From the NCBI GenBank assembly GCA_965228045.1, contig OZ245789.1:3286001-3350000 (forward strand): a stretch of 64,000 bases of DNA, in the 5' to 3' direction. Numbering within the stretch: the stretch's first letter is position 1; each line of letters begins with the position of its first letter. The DNA comes from JANQEU01 sp965228045. GTDB lineage: Bacteria > Bacteroidota > Bacteroidia > Cytophagales > Cyclobacteriaceae. The notes under the pieces were generated by a model. That model was not told where the DNA came from and searched no databases. It was given only the letters and a program-made list of their open reading frames with translations. Positions 53,061 to 61,833 of this stretch are shown in pieces. A program made the translations under genes and the position numbers.

Positions 53061-54077
53061 TCAGATCACATTGACTTCTCTCTGAAGCTCCACCCCAAAT
53101 TTTCTTTGAACAGAATCCTTTATCATTTCTGATAGTTTCAAAATATCGGACCCTCTGGCATCACCGTAGTTTACAATGACAAGCGCCTGGTCCTTGTGGA
53201 CGCCAATGTCTCCTCTTGTCTTTCCTTTCCAGCCACATTGGTCGATCAACCATGCAGCAGGAACCTTCACCCAGTCATCAGACACCGGGAACTGTGGAAT
53301 ATTCGGATAGGCTGCCTGCAGAGCCTCGAAAAATTCCATTTCTATGATGGGATTTTTAAAAAAACTACCAGCATTTGGGATGAAAACAGGGTCCGGCAAC
53401 TTTGATTCACGTATTTCTATTACAGCCTGACTGATGGCCTTAATGGATAATTCCTTCACCCCATTTTGTTCAAGGGTTCTTCTAATGGCTCCGTATTCAA
53501 TGTTGAACTTAGGCTTTTTGGATAAGCGCATTGTAACTGATGTGATGATGTATTTATCCTTTGCCGAACCTTTAAAAATACTGTGTCTGTAGCCAAATTC
53601 ACACTGGGTGGCATTGAATTCCCGGATTTTACCGGACTTCACCTCATAAGCTTCCAGTGATTCAAAAACATCTTTTATTTCGACTCCATATGCACCGATG
53701 TTTTGCATGGGTGCGGCGCCCACCGTCCCGGGAATAAGAGACAGGTTTTCCACTCCTCCAAGATTATTTTCTATGCACCAAAGCACGAACTGGTGCCATA
53801 TCTCCCCCGCTCCGACCTTGACAATAACATGATGGCTGTCCTCACGTAGCACTTCGATGCCACTGATGTTCATCTTCAGAATTACTTTGCGCTGATTGCC
53901 GGTGAAAAGGATGTTGGATCCTTCACCCAGGACCAGCTTGGGCATAGGAATAAATTCTTCTTTGGAATAAACCTCATCCAGATCAGCAATGCTCTTTACA
54001 TCGACCATTACCTGGGCATTGACATCAATGGAGAAAGTATTATACGGTCTTAGTGAGACATTCCGGCTTATCAGCAT
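53061..54077 (-). CDS. murB: UDP-N-acetylenolpyruvoylglucosamine reductase
   Basis: Reduces UDP-GlcNAc-enolpyruvate to UDP-MurNAc with NADPH, an early peptidoglycan step. 338 residues, type I form like E. coli. FAD-binding motifs LVLGEGSNILFTG near 47-59 and GTVGAAPMQNIGAYGVEI near 119-136; type I features FGYRHSIFK near 162 and the loop with the catalytic Ser in NAGSFFKNP near 233-241. WLIDQCGWKGKTRGDIGVHKDQALVIVNYG closes the enzyme. It is 39 bp before the two-component operon, same direction. Confidence 0.96.
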   Translation of the reverse strand: MLISRNVSLRPYNTFSIDVNAQVMVDVKSIADLDEVYSKEEFIPMPKLVLGEGSNILFTGNQRKVILKMNISGIEVLREDSHHVIVKVGAGEIWHQFVLWCIENNLGGVENLSLIPGTVGAAPMQNIGAYGVEIKDVFESLEAYEVKSGKIREFNATQCEFGYRHSIFKGSAKDKYIITSVTMRLSKKPKFNIEYGAIRRTLEQNGVKELSIKAISQAVIEIRESKLPDPVFIPNAGSFFKNPIIEMEFFEALQAAYPNIPQFPVSDDWVKVPAAWLIDQCGWKGKTRGDIGVHKDQALVIVNYGDARGSDILKLSEMIKDSVQRKFGVELQREVNVI

Positions 54078-54119
54078 ACAGGTCTTAACGCAAAAATCTT
54101 TAAGTAGGTAATATAATTT

Positions 54120-55811
54120 TTATTGAGCGTTGTAGAGAATTTTTCCTCCCACTATCGTCATCATCACATTGGTAGTGAGAATATCATCTTCGGGAATGGT
54201 GACAATGTCTTTGTCCAGAATTGTGAAGTCAGCCAGCTTCCCAACTTCGATCGAACCCTTAATGTCCTCTTCAAATGCACCGTAGGCAGCATCAATCGTG
54301 TAGGAACGCAAAGCCTGCTCCCTGGTCATTTTTTGAGAAGGTTCGTATCCCCCTTCCGGTGTTCCTGCAAGAGTTTTCCTGGAAACGGAGGCATAAATTG
54401 AGGCGAGAGGGCTGACCGGCTCCACCGGAGCATCCGTACCATTTACAATTGGTGTGCCTTGTTGAAGCAGCTTTTGCCATACATATGCCCCTTCTTCGAT
54501 TCGCTCCTTGCCGAGCCTGTCGATGGCCCAAGGTCTGTCTGATGACATGTGGATGGCCTGCATGGCCGGAATGACATTCAATTCCTTAAACCTGGGGATA
54601 TCCTCACCATCAATGTGCTGAGCATGCTCGATCCGGAACCTGTGGTCCTGCAACTGATCAGGAAATCGCTCAATGGCTTTCTTATAAATATCCAGGACTT
54701 CCTGATTGCCTCTGTCTCCTATCGCATGCGTACAAACCTGAAATCCGGCCTCTGCGGCCCTCATGGTCACGTCTTCAATTCGTTGCATTGGGGTCACATT
54801 GTGCCCAAATACACCCGACGCATCCGAATACTCTTCCAACAACCACGCCCCTCGAGATCCGAGTGCACCATCAGAATAGAGCTTCACTGACCTGATGGTC
54901 AATCTGTTTGCGGGATCCACAACGGGTCCATTGTTAAAATATTCCTCCAAAAGGTCATCATCCCGGCCATTCAACATCACATATAGCCTGATCTTCAATT
55001 CATCATTTTCGGCAAATGACCTAAACATATTGATGTCGTAGCCTCCGGATCCTGCCTGATGGAATCCGGTTAATCCGTTTTGTAAGCATGCTTCGATGGC
55101 CATCCTGAGGGCCTCTCTATTGGTTTCATCCGTCGCGTCAGGTACCACAGAACCAATCAATCCCTGGGCTGTCTCATTAAAAATGCCAGTAGGTTGTCCA
55201 CCTATGGTCCGGAAAATTTCACCTCCATCCGGATTTGCAGTGTTTTTGGAAATGCCCGCCAACTCCATTGCTTTCGCATTGGCCAAAGCTGCATGACCAC
55301 TGGCGTGGTCCAGCCATACAGGGTGATCAGGAACTGCCTCGCTCAATGCATCGTGCGTAGGAAATCCTTTAATCATATTTTCCGGGCTTGACACCCACTT
55401 GTCCTGGTGCCATCCCCGACCCAGGATCCATGTCCCCGCTGGTTTTTCAGATGCTCTCTGCTTCACTGCTGCGATCACCTGGTCATAACTCTCAAGATTC
55501 ATCAGGTCCACGTTGATGAGGTTTTGACCAATGCCCATGATATGCGCATGACCTTCTATGAATCCGGGATACATGGCTTTTCCGTCAAGGTCCACCATAG
55601 TGGTATTGTCTCCTTTATATTTCATGATCTCATCGGCGGTCCCCAGGGCCATAATAGTATCGCCAGCCACAGCCACAGCCTCCACATTTGAAAACTGTGC
55701 ATCCACGGTATAAATGGAGCCATTGGAAAGTATCATATCGGCTTCAGGATATTGCTGACAGGCCAATAACAAAGTGAGTGAAAAAGGAAATAAGAACCTT
55801 GGGAATTTCAT
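54120..55811 (-). CDS. YtcJ-like amidohydrolase, lipoprotein
   Basis: 563 residues with a lipoprotein signal (FSLTLLLACQQ, Cys near 18). Amidohydrolase_3 fold: YPGFIEGHAHIMGIGQN with the first HxH near 86-88, WLDHASGHAALAN, SVKLYSDGALGSRGAWLLE near 310-328, CTHAIGDRGNQEVLD near 357-371, RIEHAQHIDGED near 387-398 and NGTDAPVEPVSPLASIYASVSR near 458-480. The metal residues are complete. Enzymes of this group hydrolyse N-substituted formamides or peptides, but the substrate here is unknown. It is divergent from rpsA. Confidence 0.9.
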   Translation of the reverse strand: MKFPRFLFPFSLTLLLACQQYPEADMILSNGSIYTVDAQFSNVEAVAVAGDTIMALGTADEIMKYKGDNTTMVDLDGKAMYPGFIEGHAHIMGIGQNLINVDLMNLESYDQVIAAVKQRASEKPAGTWILGRGWHQDKWVSSPENMIKGFPTHDALSEAVPDHPVWLDHASGHAALANAKAMELAGISKNTANPDGGEIFRTIGGQPTGIFNETAQGLIGSVVPDATDETNREALRMAIEACLQNGLTGFHQAGSGGYDINMFRSFAENDELKIRLYVMLNGRDDDLLEEYFNNGPVVDPANRLTIRSVKLYSDGALGSRGAWLLEEYSDASGVFGHNVTPMQRIEDVTMRAAEAGFQVCTHAIGDRGNQEVLDIYKKAIERFPDQLQDHRFRIEHAQHIDGEDIPRFKELNVIPAMQAIHMSSDRPWAIDRLGKERIEEGAYVWQKLLQQGTPIVNGTDAPVEPVSPLASIYASVSRKTLAGTPEGGYEPSQKMTREQALRSYTIDAAYGAFEEDIKGSIEVGKLADFTILDKDIVTIPEDDILTTNVMMTIVGGKILYNAQ

Positions 55812-55913
55812 ATCAGTGTGTTTTTTTCGGTTCCTGCAAACTTCATTATTTAAATCGAAAATTCTTATCCCTTTTATAAGACCGGCTATTTATAAATTCC
55901 GGTAAAAGATTTC

Positions 55914-55921
55914 TATCTTTG
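55914..55921 (+). promoter_or_regulatory. -7 box of rpsA promoter
   Basis: TATCTTTG followed by CGCC, a perfect TAnnTTTG box, 107 nt before the rpsA ATG. It implies a leader of about 100 nt. Confidence 0.6.
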
Positions 55922-55927
55922 CGCCTC

Positions 55928-56027
55928 CATTTAGGTTAATGGGTATTTGCGTAAGCAAATAATGTAGAATTAAGCTCGTGTTCACCTTGATCCGGGTAAC
56001 ACGATGTAACAGGATCGATAATTTGTG
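55928..56027 (+). promoter_or_regulatory. structured rpsA 5' leader
   Basis: About 100 nt between the inferred start and the ATG. It holds a hairpin TATTTGC-GTAA-GCAAATA (55944-55961) and a second stem TCGTGTT / AACACGA (inside 55976-56004) with two more outer pairs. S1 is known to regulate its own translation in other bacteria; whether this leader does so here is an inference. Confidence 0.45.
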
Positions 56028-58256
56028 ATGGCAGAAGAAAAACAAGATCAGACACAGGAAGCAGAAGTAAAATCTGAAACTTCTAACGAGGAAACGAAAG
56101 CCGAAAACGGAAAAGAATCCCCGGAAGACAAAAAAGAAACGACTGAGGCTGCTCCTAAAGCTGAAAAGAAAGAAGAAAAGGCCGAAGCCAAAGAAAAAAA
56201 GGCTGAGGACAAGGAAGCCAAAAAAGAAGACGATTCAGCACCGAAAGCTGAAGAGAAAAAAGCTGAATCCAGGGAAGAAGAACCACAGGTAGAAGAACCG
56301 GGTAATTTTGACTTTGATGCAGAAAACGATGGATTTGGCGAAGACTACAGTGAGGCTGAGCGAAAGAAGATGGAGGCGATGTATGAAGAGACGCTCACTG
56401 AGATCAACGAAAAAGAAGTTATTGAAGGTACTGTAGTAGGCATTACAGACAGAGATGTCATTGTCAACATCGGCTTCAAATCTGACGGATTGGTAGCACT
56501 TTCGGAATTTAGAGACGTAGAGGACCTAAAGGCCGGTGACACAGTTCAGGTATATATAGAAGAGCAGGAAAATGCCAACGGTCAGCTGATCCTGTCAAGG
56601 AGAAAAGCCAAGATCGTAAAAGCATGGGAACAGATCCAGACTGCACATGACCAGGATCTGGTAATAGACGGCGTAGTGAAAAGAAGGACTAAAGGTGGTC
56701 TGATTGTAGACATCTTTGGTGTGGAAGCCTTCCTACCCGGCTCGCAGATCGACGTAAAACCTATCAGGGACTTTGATGTCTTTGTTGGCAAGAAAATGGA
56801 GGTCAAAGTTGTCAAGATCAATTACACCAACGACAACGTGGTAGTCTCTCACAAAGTACTCATTGAGAAGGATCTGGAGCAGCAAAAAGCAGAAATCCTT
56901 AACAACCTTGAGAAAGGACAGGTACTTGAAGGTGTGATCAAAAATATGACCAACTTCGGTGTATTCATCGACCTTGGTGGTGTAGATGGTCTCCTTCACA
57001 TCACGGATATTTCATGGGGCAGAATCAATCACCCTGAAGAAGTGCTTACACTTGACGAAAGTGTAAACGTAGTGGTACTGGACTTTGACGATGATAAGAG
57101 AAGGATCTCATTGGGTATGAAGCAATTGACGGCTCATCCATGGGATTCATTGGATACTAAGATTGAAATTGGCTCCAAGGTCAAAGGTAAGATCGTAAAT
57201 GTAGCGGATTATGGTGCATTCCTTGAAATAGTACCGGGTGTCGAAGGTCTGATCCACGTAAGTGAAATGTCATGGTCTCAGCATCTTAGAAATCCTCAGG
57301 ATTTTATGGACGTTGGGGACGAGATGGAAGCGGTGGTGTTGACTGTAGACAGGGACGAAAGAAAAATGTCTCTCGGCATCAAGCAGCTTACCGAAGATCC
57401 ATGGAACAAGCAGGATCTACTGACCAAATACGCAGTAGGTACTCAGCACAAAGGTGTGGTGAGAAACCTGACGAATTTCGGACTTTTCATCGAGCTTGAA
57501 GAAGGTATTGATGGTCTTGTGCACGTTTCTGACCTTAGCTGGACCAAGAAAGTGAAGCATCCTTCTGAATTCGTGAAGGTGGGTGATGAGCTAGAGGTAG
57601 TGGTCATGGAACTTGACACTGAGAACAGAAGATTGGCACTTAGCCACAAGCATCTCGAAGAAAATCCATGGGATACATTCGAGACGGTCTTCACCAGAGG
57701 GTCGGTTCATAAGTGTACTATCCTTAACAAAACTGATAAAACTGCATTCCTTGAATTGCCTTACGGAATCGAGGGACAATGCGCGATCAGAAACCTTGCA
57801 AAAGAAGATGGCTCTACGGCCAATGAAGGTGAAACACTTGATTTCAAAGTAGTAGAGTTCTCTAAGGATGACAAGAGGATCGTACTTTCACACACCGGAA
57901 CCTGGAAAGAGCAATCCGAACCAGCTTCAACAACTGGTAAGAAGAAGAAGCCAGCAGGTGGTGGCAAAGGAAATACGCTGAATAAGATCAACCAGGAAGT
58001 TGAGAAATCAACACTTGGTGACATCGCAGCACTTTCTGCTTTGAAAGATAAGATGGAAGCTCCAGCCGAGAAGCCAGCCAAAAAAGCCGCTCCTAAGAAG
58101 GAAGAGTCTAAGGCAGAGAAGAAGGAGGAGAAAACTGAAGCTAAAGCAGAGAAGAAAGAAGAAGCTAAGGCTGAGAAGAAAGAAGATGCCAAGGCTGAGA
58201 AGAAAGCTGATGAGTCCAAAGCCGACAAGGAAGAAAAGGCAGAGGACAAGAAATAA
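56028..58256 (+). CDS. rpsA: 30S ribosomal protein S1
   Basis: 742 residues from the ATG at 56028 (a GTG directly before it is unlikely). A highly charged Glu/Lys N-terminal arm of about 110 residues, then six S1 RNA-binding domains: each has the GxxxxGxVxxxTxxGxxVDxxGxxGLxHxSxxxW pattern (for example VIKNMTNFGVFIDLGGVDGLL and NVADYGAFLEIVPGVEGLIHVSEMSW), and a C-terminal Lys/Glu/Ala tail of about 70 residues made of KAEKKEE-type repeats. It brings mRNA to the small ribosomal subunit. The first and last domains are the least conserved, as usual. The repetitive tail DNA makes a spurious frame on the other strand. Confidence 0.96.
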   Translation: MAEEKQDQTQEAEVKSETSNEETKAENGKESPEDKKETTEAAPKAEKKEEKAEAKEKKAEDKEAKKEDDSAPKAEEKKAESREEEPQVEEPGNFDFDAENDGFGEDYSEAERKKMEAMYEETLTEINEKEVIEGTVVGITDRDVIVNIGFKSDGLVALSEFRDVEDLKAGDTVQVYIEEQENANGQLILSRRKAKIVKAWEQIQTAHDQDLVIDGVVKRRTKGGLIVDIFGVEAFLPGSQIDVKPIRDFDVFVGKKMEVKVVKINYTNDNVVVSHKVLIEKDLEQQKAEILNNLEKGQVLEGVIKNMTNFGVFIDLGGVDGLLHITDISWGRINHPEEVLTLDESVNVVVLDFDDDKRRISLGMKQLTAHPWDSLDTKIEIGSKVKGKIVNVADYGAFLEIVPGVEGLIHVSEMSWSQHLRNPQDFMDVGDEMEAVVLTVDRDERKMSLGIKQLTEDPWNKQDLLTKYAVGTQHKGVVRNLTNFGLFIELEEGIDGLVHVSDLSWTKKVKHPSEFVKVGDELEVVVMELDTENRRLALSHKHLEENPWDTFETVFTRGSVHKCTILNKTDKTAFLELPYGIEGQCAIRNLAKEDGSTANEGETLDFKVVEFSKDDKRIVLSHTGTWKEQSEPASTTGKKKKPAGGGKGNTLNKINQEVEKSTLGDIAALSALKDKMEAPAEKPAKKAAPKKEESKAEKKEEKTEAKAEKKEEAKAEKKEDAKAEKKADESKADKEEKAEDKK

Positions 58257-58265
58257 ATTTAGCGA

Positions 58266-58300
58266 TTTAAGTGGGGGAACTTCCCCCGCTTAAATTTGTT
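58266..58300 (+). terminator. terminator after rpsA
   Basis: TTTAAGTGGGGGAA and TTCCCCCGCTTAAA form a stem (one G-T pair), followed by TTTGTT. It ends rpsA transcription just before the tRNA-Cys promoter. Confidence 0.8.
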
Positions 58301-58307
58301 ATGTTTG
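58300..58307 (+). promoter_or_regulatory. -7 box of tRNA-Cys promoter
   Basis: TATGTTTG, a perfect TAnnTTTG box overlapping the end of the rpsA terminator, 37 nt before the tRNA. Confidence 0.5.
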
Positions 58308-58343
58308 CCTGAAAAGATGGTTCTGTGTAAAACCATAAAATCG

Positions 58344-58414
58344 GGTTCTGTGGCCGAGTGGCTAGGCAGAGGTCTGCAAAACCTTTTACGGCGGTTCGAA
58401 TCCGCCCAGAACCT
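58344..58414 (+). tRNA. tRNA-Cys (anticodon GCA)
   Basis: 71-nt cloverleaf. Acceptor GGTTCTG pairs with CAGAACC, discriminator T. Anticodon loop CTGCAAA gives GCA (codons UGC/UGU). T arm GGCGG-TTCGAAT-CCGCC. Intact copy; two damaged copies follow. Confidence 0.95.
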
Positions 58415-58823
58415 CAAGAAACCTCATTCTGAACAGGATGAGGTTTTTTTGTGCCTTATCGTTCTGTGAACGTGCCCGCCGGCTGGCGGGGAGGTCTGCA
58501 AAACCTTTTACGGCGGCTTTGAAATCGACCTGACTATGCCGGTGAGATACATGAGGATATGGTGTATGACAGGGTATTTGAAGAATCCCTGCCGGCCGGA
58601 GGCTGGCGCCCAGAACCTCAAGAAACCTCATTCTGAACAGGATGAGGTTTCTTTGTGCCTTATCGTTCCGTGGCCGAGCCCGCCGGCTGGCGGGGAGGTC
58701 TGCAAAACCTTTTACGGCGGCTTTGAAATCGACCTGACTATGCCGGTGAGATACATGAGGATATGGTGTATGACAGGGTATTTTGAAGAATCCCTGCCTG
58801 CCGGAGGCTGGCGCCCAGAACCT
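58415..58823 (+). repeat. two tandem ~204-bp units carrying interrupted tRNA-Cys copies
   Basis: Units at 58415-58618 and 58619-58823 are nearly identical. Each starts with the sequence after the real tRNA (terminator hairpin, GTGCCTTATC) and ends with a tRNA-Cys copy whose last bases are CCCAGAACCT. In both copies the D arm is replaced by CCCGCCGGCTGGCGGG (58475-58490, 58679-58694), a perfect REP-like hairpin, and the T arm by 92-93 nt ending in another GC-rich REP-like sequence (58517-58608, 58721-58813). The anticodon arm is intact. The acceptor strands still mostly pair. Confidence 0.92.
58419..58448 (+). terminator. terminator after tRNA-Cys
   Basis: ACCTCAT and ATGAGGT form a stem around a ten-base loop, followed by seven T. 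It is copied in the tandem unit downstream (stem again intact in unit 2). Confidence 0.85.
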
Positions 58824-58909
58824 CAAGAAGTTGAATCGATATTAGATGATATAGGGGCTGACAATACTTACCCGTGAGATTATATTCGAGGATTTTATTA
58901 TTGTTAGGA

Positions 58910-60319
58910 TCAATCGAGTATTTCTTCGTTCAACTTATTCAATGCATTTTTGCTAACAACGTATGCATAAATGCTATTTGGGACAATAAGTAAATCATCA
59001 TAGTCCTCAAACCTGGTTTTACTTGTAATTATTCCCTTACTAAGACCATTTTTGGACATGAAGTATTTAAGCTTCCTTGCTTTTGGGCTGTCCGACCATT
59101 TAACTTCTACCGCCCAATGAACTTCCTGAAAATTCTTACCAACTTGTATTAAATCAACTTCCCCTTTATCCTTACCAACTTTCCAATTAGCATATCGTAG
59201 GTACTCATGCTCTCGATGGAGATACTGAGCATACACGGCGGTTTCAACCAAATGGGGGAACCTTTCATTGGAGTCGTCGATACGTCCGAATAGCCCTGTA
59301 TAAAGACTTGGATTCGTTAAGTAGACCTTAAACTGCATTATATTTTTGAACCTCTTCGCTGTTACATCGACTCTATGTAATACCTTAATTAAAAATGCTG
59401 CTTCCAGATATTTGATGTATTTCTTTATGGTCTTATTATCGGTTTTTGTTTCCTGTGATACCTTCTTATAGTCGAGAACTTCCCCGGTTCGATACGACAG
59501 GACATTAAAAAATTGCTGTAGCTCCAAGGTGTTTTCAATTCCAAAGAGACCTGGTAAATCTTTCATAATTACCTTATCAGTAATATCTTTCTGTATTACG
59601 CGTTCCGGGTTCTTCACCTTCTCCGAATTCAAAGCAATCTCCGGAAAGCCACCAAAGTTTATATAGTCAACAAAATGACTATTAAACCTTTCCAGGTCCT
59701 TGCATTTAAAGAATCGTCTGGGGCCATTGAAATCAACTTCTGTTTCAACCAGAAGACTATTATATTCATTGAGGTCAATATATTCAGAGAACGTAAGGGG
59801 TGGTAAGAAATAATCAGTAAATCGTCCAGCTCCACTTTCTATGCTCTTCATTCTTAGTGCAGCTGCGGCACTTCCACTTGCGATGAACTTAGATTTTCTA
59901 TTTTTATCTACCAGAGACTTTAAATGAATTTCCCAGTCCTTCAAGTATTGAATTTCGTCAAAGAAAAAATATGATTCTTCCAGAGTTATACCATGGATCT
60001 CTAAGCCATCGCTTATTAATTCATCAAGAGGCAGATTCGTATAAATTGGAGTATCCAAACTGAAGTAGAAAATTCTTCTTGCATCTATGCCAGAATCAAT
60101 TAAATCCTGAATAGCCTGATACATTATTACCGTTTTCCCAATCCTCCTTGGCCCCATAAGAACGACAGCTCGATGAGGAAATTTTTGGGTAACAAGTTCA
60201 TAGAATCCTCTGTAGTACCTTCTCTTACTGAATTCATCATAAAAAGGGATCTTTCCTTCCTCCCACCATGAATTATCATCTTTGATTCTATTGGTTAGAA
60301 TTCTTTTATCGAAGGCCAT
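58910..60319 (-). CDS. AAA-family ATPase with DUF4143 domain
   Basis: 469 residues. Walker A GPRRIGKTVIMYQ near residue 57-69 and Walker B SYFFFDEIQYLKDW near 117-130 in an AAA_14-type domain, then the DUF4143 region (about 240-440) ending in GEVDLIQVGK ... WAVEVKWSDS, a D-x-E-x-K pattern like PD-(D/E)XK nuclease folds. Codon use and AT content look like the neighbours, but such genes are often mobile and occur in many scattered copies. The upstream region has a duplicated palindrome, so it may be self-regulated. Cellular function unknown. Confidence 0.88.
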   Translation of the reverse strand: MAFDKRILTNRIKDDNSWWEEGKIPFYDEFSKRRYYRGFYELVTQKFPHRAVVLMGPRRIGKTVIMYQAIQDLIDSGIDARRIFYFSLDTPIYTNLPLDELISDGLEIHGITLEESYFFFDEIQYLKDWEIHLKSLVDKNRKSKFIASGSAAAALRMKSIESGAGRFTDYFLPPLTFSEYIDLNEYNSLLVETEVDFNGPRRFFKCKDLERFNSHFVDYINFGGFPEIALNSEKVKNPERVIQKDITDKVIMKDLPGLFGIENTLELQQFFNVLSYRTGEVLDYKKVSQETKTDNKTIKKYIKYLEAAFLIKVLHRVDVTAKRFKNIMQFKVYLTNPSLYTGLFGRIDDSNERFPHLVETAVYAQYLHREHEYLRYANWKVGKDKGEVDLIQVGKNFQEVHWAVEVKWSDSPKARKLKYFMSKNGLSKGIITSKTRFEDYDDLLIVPNSIYAYVVSKNALNKLNEEILD

Positions 60320-60324
60320 TTTTG

Positions 60325-60390
60325 AATTTTAAGGATAGCTATCCCAAAATTACAACAATTCAAATTTAAGGACAAGAATCCCATAATTTT
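60325..60390 (-). promoter_or_regulatory. duplicated ~30-bp element with palindrome before the AAA ATPase gene
   Basis: On the plus strand TAAGGATAGCTATCCCAAAATTAC is followed 37 bp later by the imperfect copy TAAGGACAAGAATCCCATAATTTTAC. The first contains the perfect 12-bp palindrome GGATAGCTATCC (60333-60344), 14 nt before the ATG; the second, at 60370-60381, is degenerate. It looks like a pair of operator sites covering the promoter and start of the minus-strand gene. Confidence 0.45.
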
Positions 60391-60615
60391 ACAAGCCCAA
60401 GTCACAAATGATTATTAGGCTTATAAGGTACGATCAAGCCATTGCCATTGCTACTATCCGGAATCCCTTTATTTCATATCTTTAATTGTCCGGAATGCTC
60501 TCCTTATAAGACATGCGTGTAGATAATATCCATATTAACCCTCTTATTTCCAGTCTGGAACTGCAAATCTATCTCGTTTCCTTATTCACAATAATTACCG
60601 CTCAAACTATACATT

Positions 60616-61833
60616 TTGTGTCTTATTTCAATCAACCTTTATTCCGGTCTACGTTTGTGGGCTATTGTCGATTGGAGTATTTGGTTTATAGTAATTGGTA
60701 TAATCATTAGAAATGAAAAATTTAGAAAACTTCTAAGTAAGCCTTCCTTTAAATCATCCGGTACCTCATCAAAGTCGTCTTCTTTCAATAAAAAACTCAA
60801 TGTTTTGATGTTAGGTGGACGTGGATTCCTTGGTCCAACTATAGTGAATACTTTTCTACAGCAAGGCCATACCGTCACACTTCTGAACAGGGGTCTTACC
60901 AATCCGGATTTATTTAGAAATCTTGACTTTGTCAAATGTGACAGAGAAAAGGAAAACAGTGCTGGATTATATAAAGTGAAAGACCAATTAAATGCAAAGA
61001 AATGGGATTGTGTGATCGATACGTGGCAGAAATCACCTAAAGCAGTAGCGGATTTTCTAAGCGAATTCGGGCGACAAATTGGGCAATATCACTACATTTC
61101 CTCCCTCGCTGTGTATGATAAATGGGATAAAAAGGGTATTTCGGAAAATGGACGTCTCACCCCTACTCCAGACTTCCCGGAAACTATATCACAAGATTAT
61201 CGCTATGCAGTTAGAAAAACATTTGCTGAAGAGTACATTATGGGTACTACGAATGTCGAATGGACCATTTACAGATGCCATGGGATAAGGAGCATGCGGT
61301 TGCCCGATCCTAACAATCCACATGAAGAACCCTATTGGCCAATACGTTTTCTAAAAGGTGGAGATATTCTACTTCCAGATTTAGTTGATCATCATATTCA
61401 GATGACAGACGCACAAAGTCTGTGTGATTTCATTGTGCGGTGTGTGGAAAATAAAATTACCGGAGCCTACAACGTAGCTTACCCACCTACGCCATTCACA
61501 GACTACATCAAAGCTCTTTTGAGTGTGACAGATGTACCTTGTAAATTACACTGGCTGGATGAAAAATTTCTTCTGGATAATGGTGTGATTCCCTACAGGG
61601 AAATAGAATATTGGGGCAGATCAGCTGGGACATACTATTTTTCAGTCGATAAAGCCCTTGCAATGGGCCTGAAAAACAGGTCAATGACTGATATGATTTC
61701 GGATCAAATTGCCGGGTATAAAAAGCGGTATCCCAATAATGATTTTCAATTTGGTGGAACATTCGATGGTTCTGTGATTAAGCTTTCTTCCGAAAAAGAA
61801 AAATCTGTTTTAGAAAAGTGGTTTGAAAACTAA
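60616..61833 (+). CDS. NAD-dependent epimerase/dehydratase family protein, start uncertain
   Basis: The catalytic part is clear: Rossmann LNVLMLGGRGFLGPTIVN near residue 61-78 (counted from 60616), then NRGLTNPDLFRN, DTWQKSPKAVADFL, YHYISSLAVYDKWDKKG and the region YRYAVRKTFAEEYIM, where Tyr-x3-Lys acts. It probably changes a nucleotide sugar or related substrate. The N-terminus is odd: before the Rossmann fold is a membrane segment (WAIVDWSIWFIVIGIII) and a Ser-rich linker, there is no ATG before residue 64, and only the TTG at 60616 follows the preceding stop (60592). A frame shift from the plus-strand frame at 60513, which also reads hydrophobic, is possible. Confidence 0.75.
   Translation: MCLISINLYSGLRLWAIVDWSIWFIVIGIIIRNEKFRKLLSKPSFKSSGTSSKSSSFNKKLNVLMLGGRGFLGPTIVNTFLQQGHTVTLLNRGLTNPDLFRNLDFVKCDREKENSAGLYKVKDQLNAKKWDCVIDTWQKSPKAVADFLSEFGRQIGQYHYISSLAVYDKWDKKGISENGRLTPTPDFPETISQDYRYAVRKTFAEEYIMGTTNVEWTIYRCHGIRSMRLPDPNNPHEEPYWPIRFLKGGDILLPDLVDHHIQMTDAQSLCDFIVRCVENKITGAYNVAYPPTPFTDYIKALLSVTDVPCKLHWLDEKFLLDNGVIPYREIEYWGRSAGTYYFSVDKALAMGLKNRSMTDMISDQIAGYKKRYPNNDFQFGGTFDGSVIKLSSEKEKSVLEKWFEN

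Noticed and set aside
57761..58249. Long Ser/Ala/Phe-rich frame opposite the rpsA tail
   Set aside because: Antisense shadow of the Lys/Glu/Ala repeats in rpsA.
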